From NCBI RefSeq assembly GCF_002982075.1, contig NZ_PUEJ01000002.1:124001-188000 (forward strand): a stretch of DNA of 64,000 nucleotides, written 5' to 3'. Made by a program: the position numbers and the translations under genes. The notes below the pieces were generated by a model. It was not told where the DNA came from and ran no database searches. It saw only the letters and a program-made list of their open reading frames with translations. Each line of letters starts with the position of its first letter. Position 1 is the first letter of the stretch. The stretch is from Labrys okinawensis (GTDB lineage Bacteria; Pseudomonadota; Alphaproteobacteria; Rhizobiales; Labraceae). Positions 1 to 8,199 of this stretch are shown here, in pieces.

Positions 1-213
1 ATCCATCTGATCGAGGGCGAACTCGTCACGCCCATGCTGCTGGCCAGACGCTTCACCCTCAACCCGGTGCTGATCATTCTTGCCTTGATCTTCTGGTTCT
101 GGCTGTGGGGCGCACCGGGAGCCATCCTGGCGGTCCCGATGCTCGCCATCCTCAAGATCATCTGCGACGGGGTCGGCCCTCTCAACAATATCGGCCGTTT
201 CCTGGAGGCTTGA
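1..213 (+). CDS. AI-2E family transporter, C-terminal fragment (cut by window edge)
   Basis: Frame 1 is open from the first base to a TGA at 211-213 and encodes about 70 residues. The sequence runs IHLIEGELVTPMLLAR, then a hydrophobic segment (LIILALIFWFWLWG), then GAPGAILAVPMLAILKI. This matches the last conserved region and final membrane helix of the AI-2E/PerM family of inner-membrane transporters. The family name does not fix the substrate; members have been tied to autoinducer-2 or Na+/H+ export. The 5' part lies outside the window. It converges on the purine gene that ends at 381. Confidence 0.8.
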   Translation: MHLIEGELVTPMLLARRFTLNPVLIILALIFWFWLWGAPGAILAVPMLAILKIICDGVGPLNNIGRFLEA

Positions 214-291
214 GAGTTGGAGGGAAAGTGCGCTTCAGGGAAATCGCACTTCGCTCCAGGGGCCGACTTTGGCAAGCGAGGCGCGGGAGCG

Positions 292-370
292 GTGTGCCGA
301 TCTCCAGATCGGCATCTTCTCTGCCGGCGATTGCATCGTTTCAAGCATGACGATCTGGAGATCGGCACAC
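292..370. terminator. 20-bp perfect inverted repeat between convergent genes
   Basis: Bases 292-311 (gtgtgccgatctccagatcg) are the exact reverse complement of 351-370, with a 39-base spacer. It lies between the AI-2E gene and the convergent puuE-uraD gene, so a bidirectional transcription block is a reasonable reading. There is no clear T-run, and a repeat element is an alternative. Confidence 0.45.
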
Positions 371-380
371 CTGCCCCCCC

Positions 381-1811
381 TCAGCCCGGCAGCATGTCCT
401 TCAGGCGCAGGCGGGCGATCTCGCCGATCTGCTTGACGGCCTCGGCGAATTCCTGGGTCCGGTCATGCTGCAGGCGTCGCTCGAAGGCAGCGATGATCTC
501 GGCCTTGCTTCGCCCCTTGATCGCCATGATGAACAGGAAGCCGAACCGGGCCTTATAGGCGTCGTTGAGCTCGGTGAATTGCTGGAGTTCGGCGGGGGTG
601 AGGCGATCGAGGCCGGCGGAGGCCTGCTCCGAGGTCGATTCGGCGGTCAGCATCTTGGCCTGTGCCAGTTTTCCGGCAAGGTCGGGGTGCGCCATGATCA
701 AGGCGAGCTTGGCCTCGTCGGATGCCGACAGCAGCACCTTCATCATGGCCGCGTGCAAGCCTTCGGCCGTGTCCTCGGCCGGCGTCAGCCCCTTGTCATA
801 GGCGCCTTCCGCCACCCAGGGGGAATGCTCGAACACGCCGCCGAAACGCTCGACGAACAAGGCGCGATTGAGACGCGTCGGCACATAGCCTCCTTCCGGC
901 GGATGCTGGCGGATCCAGTGGCGGGCGACGTCGAGGCGGGTGGCGAACCAGACATCGGCATGGCCGCGGGCGTAGTCGAGGAAGCGGGCGAGCGCGGCGG
1001 CGCGGCCGGGCCGCCCGACTAGGCGGCAATGCAGGCCGATCGACATCATCGCCGGCTGCTCGCCGCCCTCGGCATAGAGCGTGTCGAAGCTGTCCTTGAG
1101 ATAGGCGAAGAACTGGTCACCGCTGTTGAAGCCCTGCGGCGTGGCAAAGCGCATGTCGTTGGCATCCAGCGTATAGGGCACGATCAATTGCGGGCCGCGC
1201 GGCCCTTCGACCCAATAAGGCAGCTCGTCGGCATAGGAATCGGCCGAATAGAGAAAACCGCCCTCCTCCATGGTCAATTGCAGCGTCTGCGCCGAGGTGC
1301 GGCCCTGATAGAAGCCGAGCGGCCTGGAACCGGTGACCTCGGTGTGGATGCGAATGGCTTCCTCGATATGCTCGCGTTCGCCCTCCTTGGTGTAGTCGCG
1401 ATAATCGATCCATTTCAGGCCGTGGCTGGCGATTTCCCAGCCGGCCTCGATCATGGCGGCGACGGCGCCGGGATTGCGCTGCATGGCGGTGGCGATGCCG
1501 AAGACGGTGACCGGGATCTGGCGCTCGGTGAACATCCGGTGCAGGCGCCAGAAGCCGACGCGCGAGCCATATTCGTAGATGGATTCCATGTTCATGTGGC
1601 GCTGGCCCGGCCAGGGCTGGGCGCCGACGATCTCGGACAGGAAGGCTTCCGAGGCCGCATCGCCATGCAGGATGCAGTTCTCGCCGCCTTCCTCGTAATT
1701 CACCACGAATTGCAGGCAGACCCGCGCCTTGCCGGGCCAGGCCGCCCGGGGCGGCTTGCCGCCATAGCCGATGAGGTCGCGATCATAGCGTCCTTGCGTC
1801 GTCCCGGCCAT
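381..1811 (-). CDS. puuE-uraD: Allantoinase PuuE fused to OHCU decarboxylase UraD
   Basis: A 476-residue two-domain protein. Residues 1 to about 305 are a PuuE-type, polysaccharide-deacetylase-fold allantoinase (NYEEGGENCILHGD, WEIASHGLKWIDY, FYQGRTSAQT, SIGLHCRLVGRPGR); this family opens S-allantoin to allantoate without the metal site of classical allantoinases. Residues from about 312 to the end are OHCU decarboxylase, which makes S-allantoin from 2-oxo-4-hydroxy-4-carboxy-5-ureidoimidazoline. That domain keeps the catalytic HPDL motif (His375), the SEQASAGLD segment (Glu395) and ARFGFLFIMAIKG. The fusion order is the reverse of the reaction order. The stop of uraH's upstream neighbour arrangement is tight: this start lies 3 bases past the uraH stop at 1815, so the two are almost certainly co-transcribed. 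Confidence 0.93.
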   Translation of the reverse strand: MAGTTQGRYDRDLIGYGGKPPRAAWPGKARVCLQFVVNYEEGGENCILHGDAASEAFLSEIVGAQPWPGQRHMNMESIYEYGSRVGFWRLHRMFTERQIPVTVFGIATAMQRNPGAVAAMIEAGWEIASHGLKWIDYRDYTKEGEREHIEEAIRIHTEVTGSRPLGFYQGRTSAQTLQLTMEEGGFLYSADSYADELPYWVEGPRGPQLIVPYTLDANDMRFATPQGFNSGDQFFAYLKDSFDTLYAEGGEQPAMMSIGLHCRLVGRPGRAAALARFLDYARGHADVWFATRLDVARHWIRQHPPEGGYVPTRLNRALFVERFGGVFEHSPWVAEGAYDKGLTPAEDTAEGLHAAMMKVLLSASDEAKLALIMAHPDLAGKLAQAKMLTAESTSEQASAGLDRLTPAELQQFTELNDAYKARFGFLFIMAIKGRSKAEIIAAFERRLQHDRTQEFAEAVKQIGEIARLRLKDMLPG

Positions 1812-1814
1812 CGC

Positions 1815-2168
1815 TTACGAGCCCCGATAGGTCGAATAGCTGAAGGGCGAGCAGACCAGCGGCACGTGATAGTGACCGTCCTTGTCGGCCAGCGTCACCC
1901 GCAGCGGCACGACATCGAGGAATTCGCCGGCCCCGATGGCGCCGAGACCACGGAAATAGGCGCCGACATGGAAGACGAGCTCGTAGACGCCGGGCACGAA
2001 GCTATCGCCCACCATCAGGGGCTGGTCGGTGCGTCCGTCCTGGTTCGTCGTCGTGGTCGTCACGGTGAGGCGCCCGCCCGACGCATCCAGGCGCTGGAGT
2101 TCGATGGTCACGCCCTGCGCGGGCTTGCCCCTGGAGACGTCGAGCACATGCGTGGAGAGCCTTCCCAT
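1815..2168 (-). CDS. uraH: 5-Hydroxyisourate hydrolase
   Basis: A 117-residue transthyretin-related protein that hydrolyses 5-hydroxyisourate to OHCU, the step between PuuD and UraD. The N-terminal LSTHVLDVSRGKPAQG supplies the conserved His, and the protein ends in the family signature YRGS. Length is normal for the family. It is upstream of and tightly linked to puuE-uraD on the minus strand. No N-terminal targeting extension is seen, so it should be cytoplasmic. Confidence 0.95.
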   Translation of the reverse strand: MGRLSTHVLDVSRGKPAQGVTIELQRLDASGGRLTVTTTTTNQDGRTDQPLMVGDSFVPGVYELVFHVGAYFRGLGAIGAGEFLDVVPLRVTLADKDGHYHVPLVCSPFSYSTYRGS

Positions 2169-2247
2169 ATCGTCCTCACCCGATCCCTGTTCTTAGCTGC
2201 GCTTTGGCGAACCGCACTGGCGCCTGATCATGAAATTCGACCGATAT

Positions 2248-2335
2248 CATCACTGCGGGCGCAGCGAAGCAATCCACGGCTGGAAAGCGCGACTCCCCGG
2301 GTTACTGGATGGCTTCGCTACGCTCGCAATGACGA
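2248..2335. repeat. Imperfect palindromic repeat in the uraH upstream gap
   Basis: The stretch near 2255-2280 (gcgggcgcagcgaagcaatc) and that near 2306-2335 (ctggatggcttcgctacgct) are imperfect inverted copies of a unit resembling the widespread alphaproteobacterial intergenic repeat with core gcgtagcgaagcc. It lies between uraH and the 3' end of the LysR gene. I see no gene in 2169-2445. Confidence 0.5.
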
Positions 2336-2445
2336 ACGAACCGACCATAGCGAATTTGCCGGCCGCCATTTCCAAATATTTTGTGAAGATGTTTCGATAA
2401 AGAATGCTCTTCTGCTGCATGCCGTGCTGAGGCTTATGGAAGCTG

Positions 2446-3399
2446 TCAGGCTTCATTCTCCTGCAAGGGCGATTGGCCGGACGGCAGGGGACCCAGCCGG
2501 GCGAGTTCGGTCGCAAGATAGCGTCGGCCGCGTTCGACCAACAGGTCGGCAAAGGCCTTCACCTTGAGCGGTACGAGATTTCGCGTCGGATAGAGCACGG
2601 CCAGCGTGGCGGGCGGCGGCGGATTGGCGGTCAGAACGGGAACAAGACGACCTTGGGCAAGCGCATCGGCAATTTCGTAGACCGGCTTGAGCACGATGCC
2701 GCGCCCATCGAGGGCCCAGGCGGTGAGCACGTCGCCGTCGTCGGCATCGAGCGAGCCCTTGATCGGAACGCTGATCTCCTCGCCATCCTGGCTGAGGGAC
2801 CAGCGGAACTCGCGCGATCCGGGAAAGCGCAGGAGCAGGCACTGGTGGCGTGCCAGGTCGGCCGGCGTCATCGGCATGCCGGCACGCTCGATATAGCCAG
2901 GGGAGGCACACAGGACACGCTCGGCATCGGCGATCTTGCGCATGATCATCGAACTGTCGGCATAGGTAACGAATTGCAGTGCGAGGTCGCAGGATTCGGC
3001 GATGATGTCGAGGCGGCGCTCGGACAGACGCAGTTGCACGTCGATCTGGGGATGGGCGTCGCGATAGGCCGCCGCGGTCGGGCCCACGAGGCGCCGTCCC
3101 AGGCCCAGCGGCGCGGCGACCCGGATCGAACCGAGCGGCATGGCCCCGAGCTCGCCGATATTGGCCTCGGCCATCTCGATGGTGTGCAGGGCGTCGATGA
3201 CATGGTCATAGAAGATCCGGCCCTGTTCGGTCAGGCCCATATTGCGGGTCGTGCGGTTGAACAGCCGGCAGCCGAGGTGGTTTTCCAGCGCCTGGATGCG
3301 CTGGCTGATCACATTGGCGGAGACGCGCATGCGGCGGCCAGCTTCGGAAAAGCTGCCGGCTTCGACGGCGCGGGCGAAGGAACGGAAGTTTTCAAGCAT
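2446..3399 (-). CDS. LysR-family transcriptional regulator
   Basis: The protein starts at MLENFRSFARAVEAGSFSEA (ATG at 3397-3399), which is where LysR proteins normally begin; the 27 in-frame codons upstream do not look like protein. The N-terminal winged helix-turn-helix (residues about 1-60, ISQRIQALENHLGCRLFNRT) is followed by a substrate-binding-like effector domain. Length is 317 residues, with a low-complexity tail. It is divergent from puuD and lies beside uraH and puuE-uraD, so control of the urate genes is the simplest inference. It resembles the AaeR/DmlR-type subgroup. The effector is unknown. Confidence 0.85.
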   Translation of the reverse strand: MLENFRSFARAVEAGSFSEAGRRMRVSANVISQRIQALENHLGCRLFNRTTRNMGLTEQGRIFYDHVIDALHTIEMAEANIGELGAMPLGSIRVAAPLGLGRRLVGPTAAAYRDAHPQIDVQLRLSERRLDIIAESCDLALQFVTYADSSMIMRKIADAERVLCASPGYIERAGMPMTPADLARHQCLLLRFPGSREFRWSLSQDGEEISVPIKGSLDADDGDVLTAWALDGRGIVLKPVYEIADALAQGRLVPVLTANPPPPATLAVLYPTRNLVPLKVKAFADLLVERGRRYLATELARLGPLPSGQSPLQENEA

Positions 3400-3762
3400 G
3401 GCAGGCGGTTCCGTAAAGCAGAGCGTCGGCTGTGGTTTCGGCCAGCCCCGATGGGGCGAGACGAAGGTAACAAGGAGCAATTGTCGTCGCCTGACCGATG
3501 CATCCGGAGCGCCGGTCAGAACCTCGCTTCTGCTTGATCATGCTTCACCTCGTTCTGCTCGCGGCCAGGATCGACTATCCACCTTCGAACCCATTCGACG
3601 ATCTGAATGAAGGTCGAAGGTCATCAAACTGGCGAGATTCTTGCCTGTCAGCTCCACAGGGCGGCATTTGTTGCCATGCCTGTAGGGAACAATCATGCAG
3701 CCCGTAAGCCGGTAGTAAAGGACGGCTTTGCGGACTAGGTCGGAAATGGGAGGAAATAACCA
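3400..3762. promoter_or_regulatory. Divergent LysR/puuD intergenic region
   Basis: A 363-bp noncoding gap between the LysR gene and puuD, where a LysR operator would be expected. I could not pick out a convincing T-N11-A site by eye. A strong ribosome-binding site (gggagg, 3748-3753) lies 9 bases before the puuD ATG at 3763 and supports that start. Confidence 0.4.
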
Positions 3763-5034
3763 ATGCTGATGACCCTGTACGAATGGGGCAGTCTGATGTT
3801 GCGTTGGGCACATGTCATCACCGGGATCGCCTGGATCGGCTCCTCGTTCTACTTCATGCACCTGGACGCGAGCATGCGCCCCACGCCGAAGATCCCCGCG
3901 GGGCAGGGCGGCGAAGCCTGGGAAGTCCATGGCGGCGGCTTCTACCAGGTGCAGAAATATCTGGTGGCGCCGGACTTCCTGCCCGAGCACCTGACCTGGC
4001 ACAAATGGCAGTCCTATTCGACCTGGCTGACCGGCTTTTGCCTGTTGCTGTGGGTCTACTACGCCCAGTCGAGCCTGCTCCTGATCGATCCCGCCGTCCG
4101 CGTGCTGTCGCCGGCCATGGCCCTGGTGGTCGGCATTGGCGGCCTGGCCGCCGGCTGGCTGGTCTATGACTTCCTGTGCAAATCCCCGGTCGGCAAGAAC
4201 GAGACGCTGCTCGCCGGCATCGGCCTGGTCTTCGTGGTGTTCATGGCCTGGTTCTTCCAGCAGATGTTCTCGGCCCGCGGCGCCTTCATCCACACCGGCG
4301 CACTGATGGCGACGATGATGTCGGCCAATGTGTTCTTCGTGATCATCCCCAACCAGCACAAGGTGATTGCCTCCCTCAAGGCCGGCCAGACGCCTGACCC
4401 CTCGCTCGGCAAGGCGGCCAAGCAGCGCTCCTCGCACAACAACTATCTGACGCTGCCCGTGCTGTTCCTGATGCTGTCCAACCACTATCCGCTGACCTAC
4501 TCCAGCCCCTACGCCTTCCTGGTGGTCGGCCTGATCCTGGTCGCCGGCGCGCTGATCCGGGTGTTCTACAACGAACGCCATGCCGGACGCGGCGACAAGT
4601 GGTGGACCTGGGCGCTTGCGGCCATCCTGATCTTCGGCGCCATCTGGATCAGCGCCTTCCGCTCGCCGGCCTTCCGCGAGGCCTTCGACCTCGGCGCCAT
4701 CGAGGCGCCGGCGGCAACCGAAACCGCCCTCGCCGCCACCGTTCCGGCGGCGGTGCACGACATCATCACCAGCCGCTGCTCCATGTGCCACGCCGAGACG
4801 CCGGTCTATCAGGGCATCAACATGCCGCCCAAGGGCGTGCTCCTGGATTCGCCCACCAACATCGCCCGCAACGAGCATGAAGTGTTCGTGCAATCGGTGA
4901 TGACGCATGCCATGCCGCCCAACAACGTCACCGAGATGACCCAGGACGAACGCCGCGTGTTGCGCGACTGGGTACTCGAGCGCGGGAAGGCGGCGGCGCA
5001 GGCCAACCCGGCGGTTCAGCTCGCCGGCCGCTGA
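3763..5034 (+). CDS. puuD: Membrane urate hydroxylase PuuD with C-terminal cytochrome c domain
   Basis: A 423-residue integral membrane protein that replaces soluble uricase and oxidises urate to 5-hydroxyisourate. It begins with LYEWGSLMLRWAHVITGIAWIGSSFYFMHLD and has about eight hydrophobic segments up to about residue 310. The C-terminal domain carries a haem-binding motif CSMCH (339-343) and a Met ligand candidate in HAMPP (Met384), so electrons probably pass to the respiratory chain. This architecture was described for Agrobacterium PuuD. Start supported by the gggagg site. A rho-independent terminator follows about 50 bases after the stop. Confidence 0.95.
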   Translation: MLMTLYEWGSLMLRWAHVITGIAWIGSSFYFMHLDASMRPTPKIPAGQGGEAWEVHGGGFYQVQKYLVAPDFLPEHLTWHKWQSYSTWLTGFCLLLWVYYAQSSLLLIDPAVRVLSPAMALVVGIGGLAAGWLVYDFLCKSPVGKNETLLAGIGLVFVVFMAWFFQQMFSARGAFIHTGALMATMMSANVFFVIIPNQHKVIASLKAGQTPDPSLGKAAKQRSSHNNYLTLPVLFLMLSNHYPLTYSSPYAFLVVGLILVAGALIRVFYNERHAGRGDKWWTWALAAILIFGAIWISAFRSPAFREAFDLGAIEAPAATETALAATVPAAVHDIITSRCSMCHAETPVYQGINMPPKGVLLDSPTNIARNEHEVFVQSVMTHAMPPNNVTEMTQDERRVLRDWVLERGKAAAQANPAVQLAGR

Positions 5035-5082
5035 GGCAGCCTCGGCACCGGTTCTCTCCCCGTTTCCCCCGACACATGCAAT

Positions 5083-5107
5083 GGCCCCGCTTGCGGGGCC
5101 TTTTTGC
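5083..5107 (+). terminator. Rho-independent terminator of puuD
   Basis: ggccccgc at 5083-5090 pairs with gcggggcc at 5093-5100 and is followed by a run of five T. It sits 49 bases past the puuD stop. Confidence 0.8.
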
Positions 5108-5631
5108 GTTTGGCCCCAATGTCCCTCCACCTTGCCGCCAAACAAGCGCCTCCCGCCCATGGGCAAAGCACGGCGCCGTGAAAACATAGGCGGAAAGATC
5201 TCGATCACCATGCCCGGGGCCGGGTGGGCATCACGTACGGGCGACGGGTTGAGATAGCGCGAGCCGGGCGGCGTGAGAGACTTCGCCATCCCCCATACCC
5301 AGGTGCCATGCCCGCACTCCTCGGCGGTGGCTTGGCCGAAGCAGAGCGGACAAGGGCGGGAACAGGCTGTCTCATCGGAGGCTGCCGCATGCGCCAGCGC
5401 CGGCGCTTCGCAGGAAAGCGCAGATACGCTCCATCCCCTATTGGCGAGACATCGTCCCGCGCTGGCGCCGTTGCGCCGCAGCGCCGTCACTGCCGAGAAC
5501 GGTGCACCGGGACCGAGAACATCATAAATCCAAAGAGCCTCCCCCTTGCGGGGAAGGCTCTTCGGCAAATTGGACCGGACGGGTGACGGCAGGTGTGCTG
5601 GCACGATGCCCCCTCCCCGGTTGTGCTGGAC
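5108..5631. other. Noncoding gap with a hairpin near the M20 gene
   Basis: About 520 bp without a gene I can support; open frames here are antisense extensions with no family resemblance. A hairpin at 5533-5562 (aagagcct pairing with aggctctt, with a C/G-rich centre) lies 70 bases beyond the stop of the minus-strand M20 gene and could be its terminator, but the U-tract would be short. Confidence 0.4.
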
Positions 5632-6855
5632 TCAGGCCAGGAGATCGGCCAGCGCAGCGGCCACGACTTCGGTCGCCTTATAGAGGTCGGGCAGGTAGAG
5701 ACGTTCGTCGGCCCGGTGGGCGTTCGCCTCCTCGATGCTGCGCGGGCCGGCGCCGTAGAGCACGATCGGAATGCCCTTGGCGGCGTAATGGCGGGCATCG
5801 GTGTAGAGCGGCACGCCATTGGTGGCGACATCGACGCCCATCACGCGGCTCGCCTCGCGGGTCAGCGCTTCGGAGAGCTTTTCGGAGCCCGGCAGCGGCG
5901 TCAGCGGCTCGGCCAGCAGGATGCGGCGGACTTCGACGCGGGCGGCGGGCGTCGCCTGGGCGGCGCCTTCGATCACCCTGCGCAGTTCGGCCTCGACAGC
6001 CTCGCCCTTCTCTTCCGGCACCATACGCCGGTCGAGGCGGAAGGTCACCCGATCGGGCACCACATTGGTGTTGATGCCGCCATGGATCAGACCGATGGTG
6101 AGCTGCGGCGCGCCGATGCCGGGCACCTCCGAGACACGCTGGGCCAACGAGGTGCGCCAGGTATAGAGGGCGCCCAAAATGTTGGTGGCGGCTTCGAGCG
6201 CATCGACGCCCGTCCAGGGCTTGGCGGCATGGGCCGAACGCCCGTTCACCTCGACTTCGAGATGCAGGCAGCCATTATGGGCATTGACGACGGCATAGGA
6301 GAAGCCGGCCGCCAGCGCCAGGTCCGGCTTGGTCAGGCCTTCCGACAGCAGCCAGCCCGGGCCGATCTCGCCACCCGCCTCTTCGTCATAGGTGAGATGG
6401 AGTTCGATGGTGCCCTTGAGCTCGCCACCGAGCTTTTCCAGCGCCTTGAGGGCGAAGGCATAGGTGGCGAAATCGGACTTCGACACGGCGACGCCGCGGC
6501 CCACCATCCAGCCGTCGACGATTTCGGCGCCATAGGGATCACGAGTCCAGCCCTCGCCGGGGGGCACCACGTCGCCATGGGCGTTGAGGGCGATGACCGG
6601 GCCGTCGCCGAAGCGCTTGCGCACGATCAGATTGGTGGCCGAGATCATGCCATGCTGGCGCACCAGCGCCTCCGGCACGACATGGCGCTCGACGGTGAAG
6701 CCGAGGCCCTCGAGCAGGCGCGCGGCCTTCTCGGCATGGGCGGCGCAATCGCCGGCCGGATTGTCGGACGGCGTGCGCACGAGTTCGGCGAGGAATTCGG
6801 TCTGCCGCTCGCGCTCGCTCTCCAGATAGGTGCGGATGGTATCCTTGATGCTCAT
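5632..6855 (-). CDS. M20-family metallohydrolase (ArgE/DapE type)
   Basis: A 407-residue zinc-dependent deacylase/peptidase-fold protein. Metal-binding and catalytic motifs are visible: ALNAHGDVVPPGEGW near residue 90, then TYDEEAGGEIGPGW near residue 155, and a dimerisation lid in between with NGRSAHAAKPWTGVDA. ArgE/DapE-like members remove acyl or carbamoyl-type groups from amino acids. Its place downstream of the AllC-like gene (90-bp gap, same strand) suggests a role on a ureido intermediate of allantoin breakdown or an N-carbamoyl amino acid, but nothing in the sequence fixes the substrate. Confidence 0.85.
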   Translation of the reverse strand: MSIKDTIRTYLESERERQTEFLAELVRTPSDNPAGDCAAHAEKAARLLEGLGFTVERHVVPEALVRQHGMISATNLIVRKRFGDGPVIALNAHGDVVPPGEGWTRDPYGAEIVDGWMVGRGVAVSKSDFATYAFALKALEKLGGELKGTIELHLTYDEEAGGEIGPGWLLSEGLTKPDLALAAGFSYAVVNAHNGCLHLEVEVNGRSAHAAKPWTGVDALEAATNILGALYTWRTSLAQRVSEVPGIGAPQLTIGLIHGGINTNVVPDRVTFRLDRRMVPEEKGEAVEAELRRVIEGAAQATPAARVEVRRILLAEPLTPLPGSEKLSEALTREASRVMGVDVATNGVPLYTDARHYAAKGIPIVLYGAGPRSIEEANAHRADERLYLPDLYKATEVVAAALADLLA

Positions 6856-6945
6856 AATGGTCTCGTTCAGGTGAGTGTGGGCCGGTCCCAGATCGGCCCG
6901 GAAGGCGCGGAGAGTGGCGGGTCTGGGGACCCGCCCACCAAGTGG

Positions 6946-8199
6946 CTATGGAGCAGGCAGGCGCTTGAGGAAGCCGAGCAGCACCTCCAGGGCGGCGCCG
7001 ACATCCTCGGTGAGGACGGCTTCGGCCGGGTTGTGGCTGACACCGCCCTTGCAGCGCAGGAACAGCATGGCGATCGGGCACAGGCTGATCATGGCGAGGC
7101 CGTCATGGCCGGCCCCGCTCGAGAGTTTGAGGGGCTTGAGGCCGACCGCGGCCACGGCCGCTTCAAAGGTCTCGATCAGGCGCGGATCGCAGCGGGCGGC
7201 CGGCTCGTCATAGGTCTTGTGAATGGCGAAGGTGACGCCGCGGCGGGCCGCTATGGTCTCGAACCTGGCAATCAGCTCGGCGACGGCGGCGTTGCGGATT
7301 GCGTCGTCGGGGCTGCGGATGTCGATCGAGAAATGCGCGCTGCCGGGGATGACATTGACGGCGCCGGGGCGGAACTCGCAGGCGCCGACCGTGGCGACCA
7401 GATCGCCGGAGGTGGTGGTGATCAGTTCGGTCGCCAGAATCATCTCGGCCGCAGCGGCGCCGGCGTCGAGGCGCAGGCCCATCGGCACCGTGCCGGCATG
7501 GCCGGCCTTGCCGGTGAGATCGACCTTGAAGCGGCTGGCGCCATTGATGGCCGTGACGATGCCGACAGGCAGGTCTTCCGCCTCCAATACTGGTCCCTGT
7601 TCGATGTGGACCTCGACATAGCCCAGCGTCCGGGCAGGATCGCGGCCGAGGCGGGAGACGGCGTCGGGGTCGCAGCCGAATTGCACGAGCGCCTCGCGCA
7701 GGCTGATGCCGGCCTTGTCGGTGGCGTCCAGATTGTCGGGCTGGAAAGTGCCGGCAAGCGAGCGCGACCCCGTCAGCGTCACCGGGAAGCGCACGCCCTC
7801 CTCGTCACCGAAGGCGGTGACCTCGATGGCGAAGGGCAGCCTCTCGCCGGCCTGGTGCAATGCCGCCACCGCCTCGATGGCGACGATTACGCCCAGATTG
7901 CCGTCATAGCGTCCGGCATTGCGCACGGTATCGATGTGGGAGCCCAGAATGAGCACGGGCGCATCCGGCGTGGCGCCGGGATAGCGCCCGACCAGCGTCG
8001 CCGCCGCATCGAGCTCCGTCGACATGCCGGCCTCTTCCATCCAGCCCTTGACCAGGGCGATGGCAGCGGCATGTTCGGGCGTGAGATAGAGCCGTGTCAG
8101 CGCTCCTTCTTCGGCCGAGCATGCCGCCAGTTCGTCCAGCCGGGCCATGGCGCGGGCACCGCCGGATGTGGCCGATGTCGCGAGGGCTAATCTCATCAC
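6946..8199 (-). CDS. Allantoate amidohydrolase / N-carbamoyl-amino-acid hydrolase (AllC-like)
   Basis: A 417-residue member of the M20 hydantoinase/carbamylase family. Motifs: LGSHIDTVRNAGRYDGNLG (metal ligands), GDEEGVRFPVTLTGSRSLAG, EVHIEQGPVLEAE, GKAGHAGTVPM, and SSGAGHDG near the end. In a purine cluster the expected reaction is hydrolysis of allantoate to ureidoglycine/ureidoglycolate with ammonia and CO2 release. Beta-ureidopropionase or carbamoylase activity on other substrates cannot be excluded. The GTG start at 8199 overlaps the TGA of the upstream glycerate kinase by four bases, so translation is probably coupled; an ATG follows immediately at 8196. Confidence 0.87.
   Translation of the reverse strand: MMRLALATSATSGGARAMARLDELAACSAEEGALTRLYLTPEHAAAIALVKGWMEEAGMSTELDAAATLVGRYPGATPDAPVLILGSHIDTVRNAGRYDGNLGVIVAIEAVAALHQAGERLPFAIEVTAFGDEEGVRFPVTLTGSRSLAGTFQPDNLDATDKAGISLREALVQFGCDPDAVSRLGRDPARTLGYVEVHIEQGPVLEAEDLPVGIVTAINGASRFKVDLTGKAGHAGTVPMGLRLDAGAAAAEMILATELITTTSGDLVATVGACEFRPGAVNVIPGSAHFSIDIRSPDDAIRNAAVAELIARFETIAARRGVTFAIHKTYDEPAARCDPRLIETFEAAVAAVGLKPLKLSSGAGHDGLAMISLCPIAMLFLRCKGGVSHNPAEAVLTEDVGAALEVLLGFLKRLPAP

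Noticed and set aside
3538..5604. A 688-codon minus-strand open frame antisense to puuD
   Set aside because: It is low-complexity Arg/Gly/His-rich and covers a well-supported puuD; GC-rich codon bias leaves such antisense frames open.
5593..8190. An 865-codon plus-strand frame over the two M20 genes
   Set aside because: Antisense shadow of two clear M20 proteins, with no family motifs of its own. The same applies to the long frames opposite xdhAB (25218-28274) and gyrB (47289-49931).
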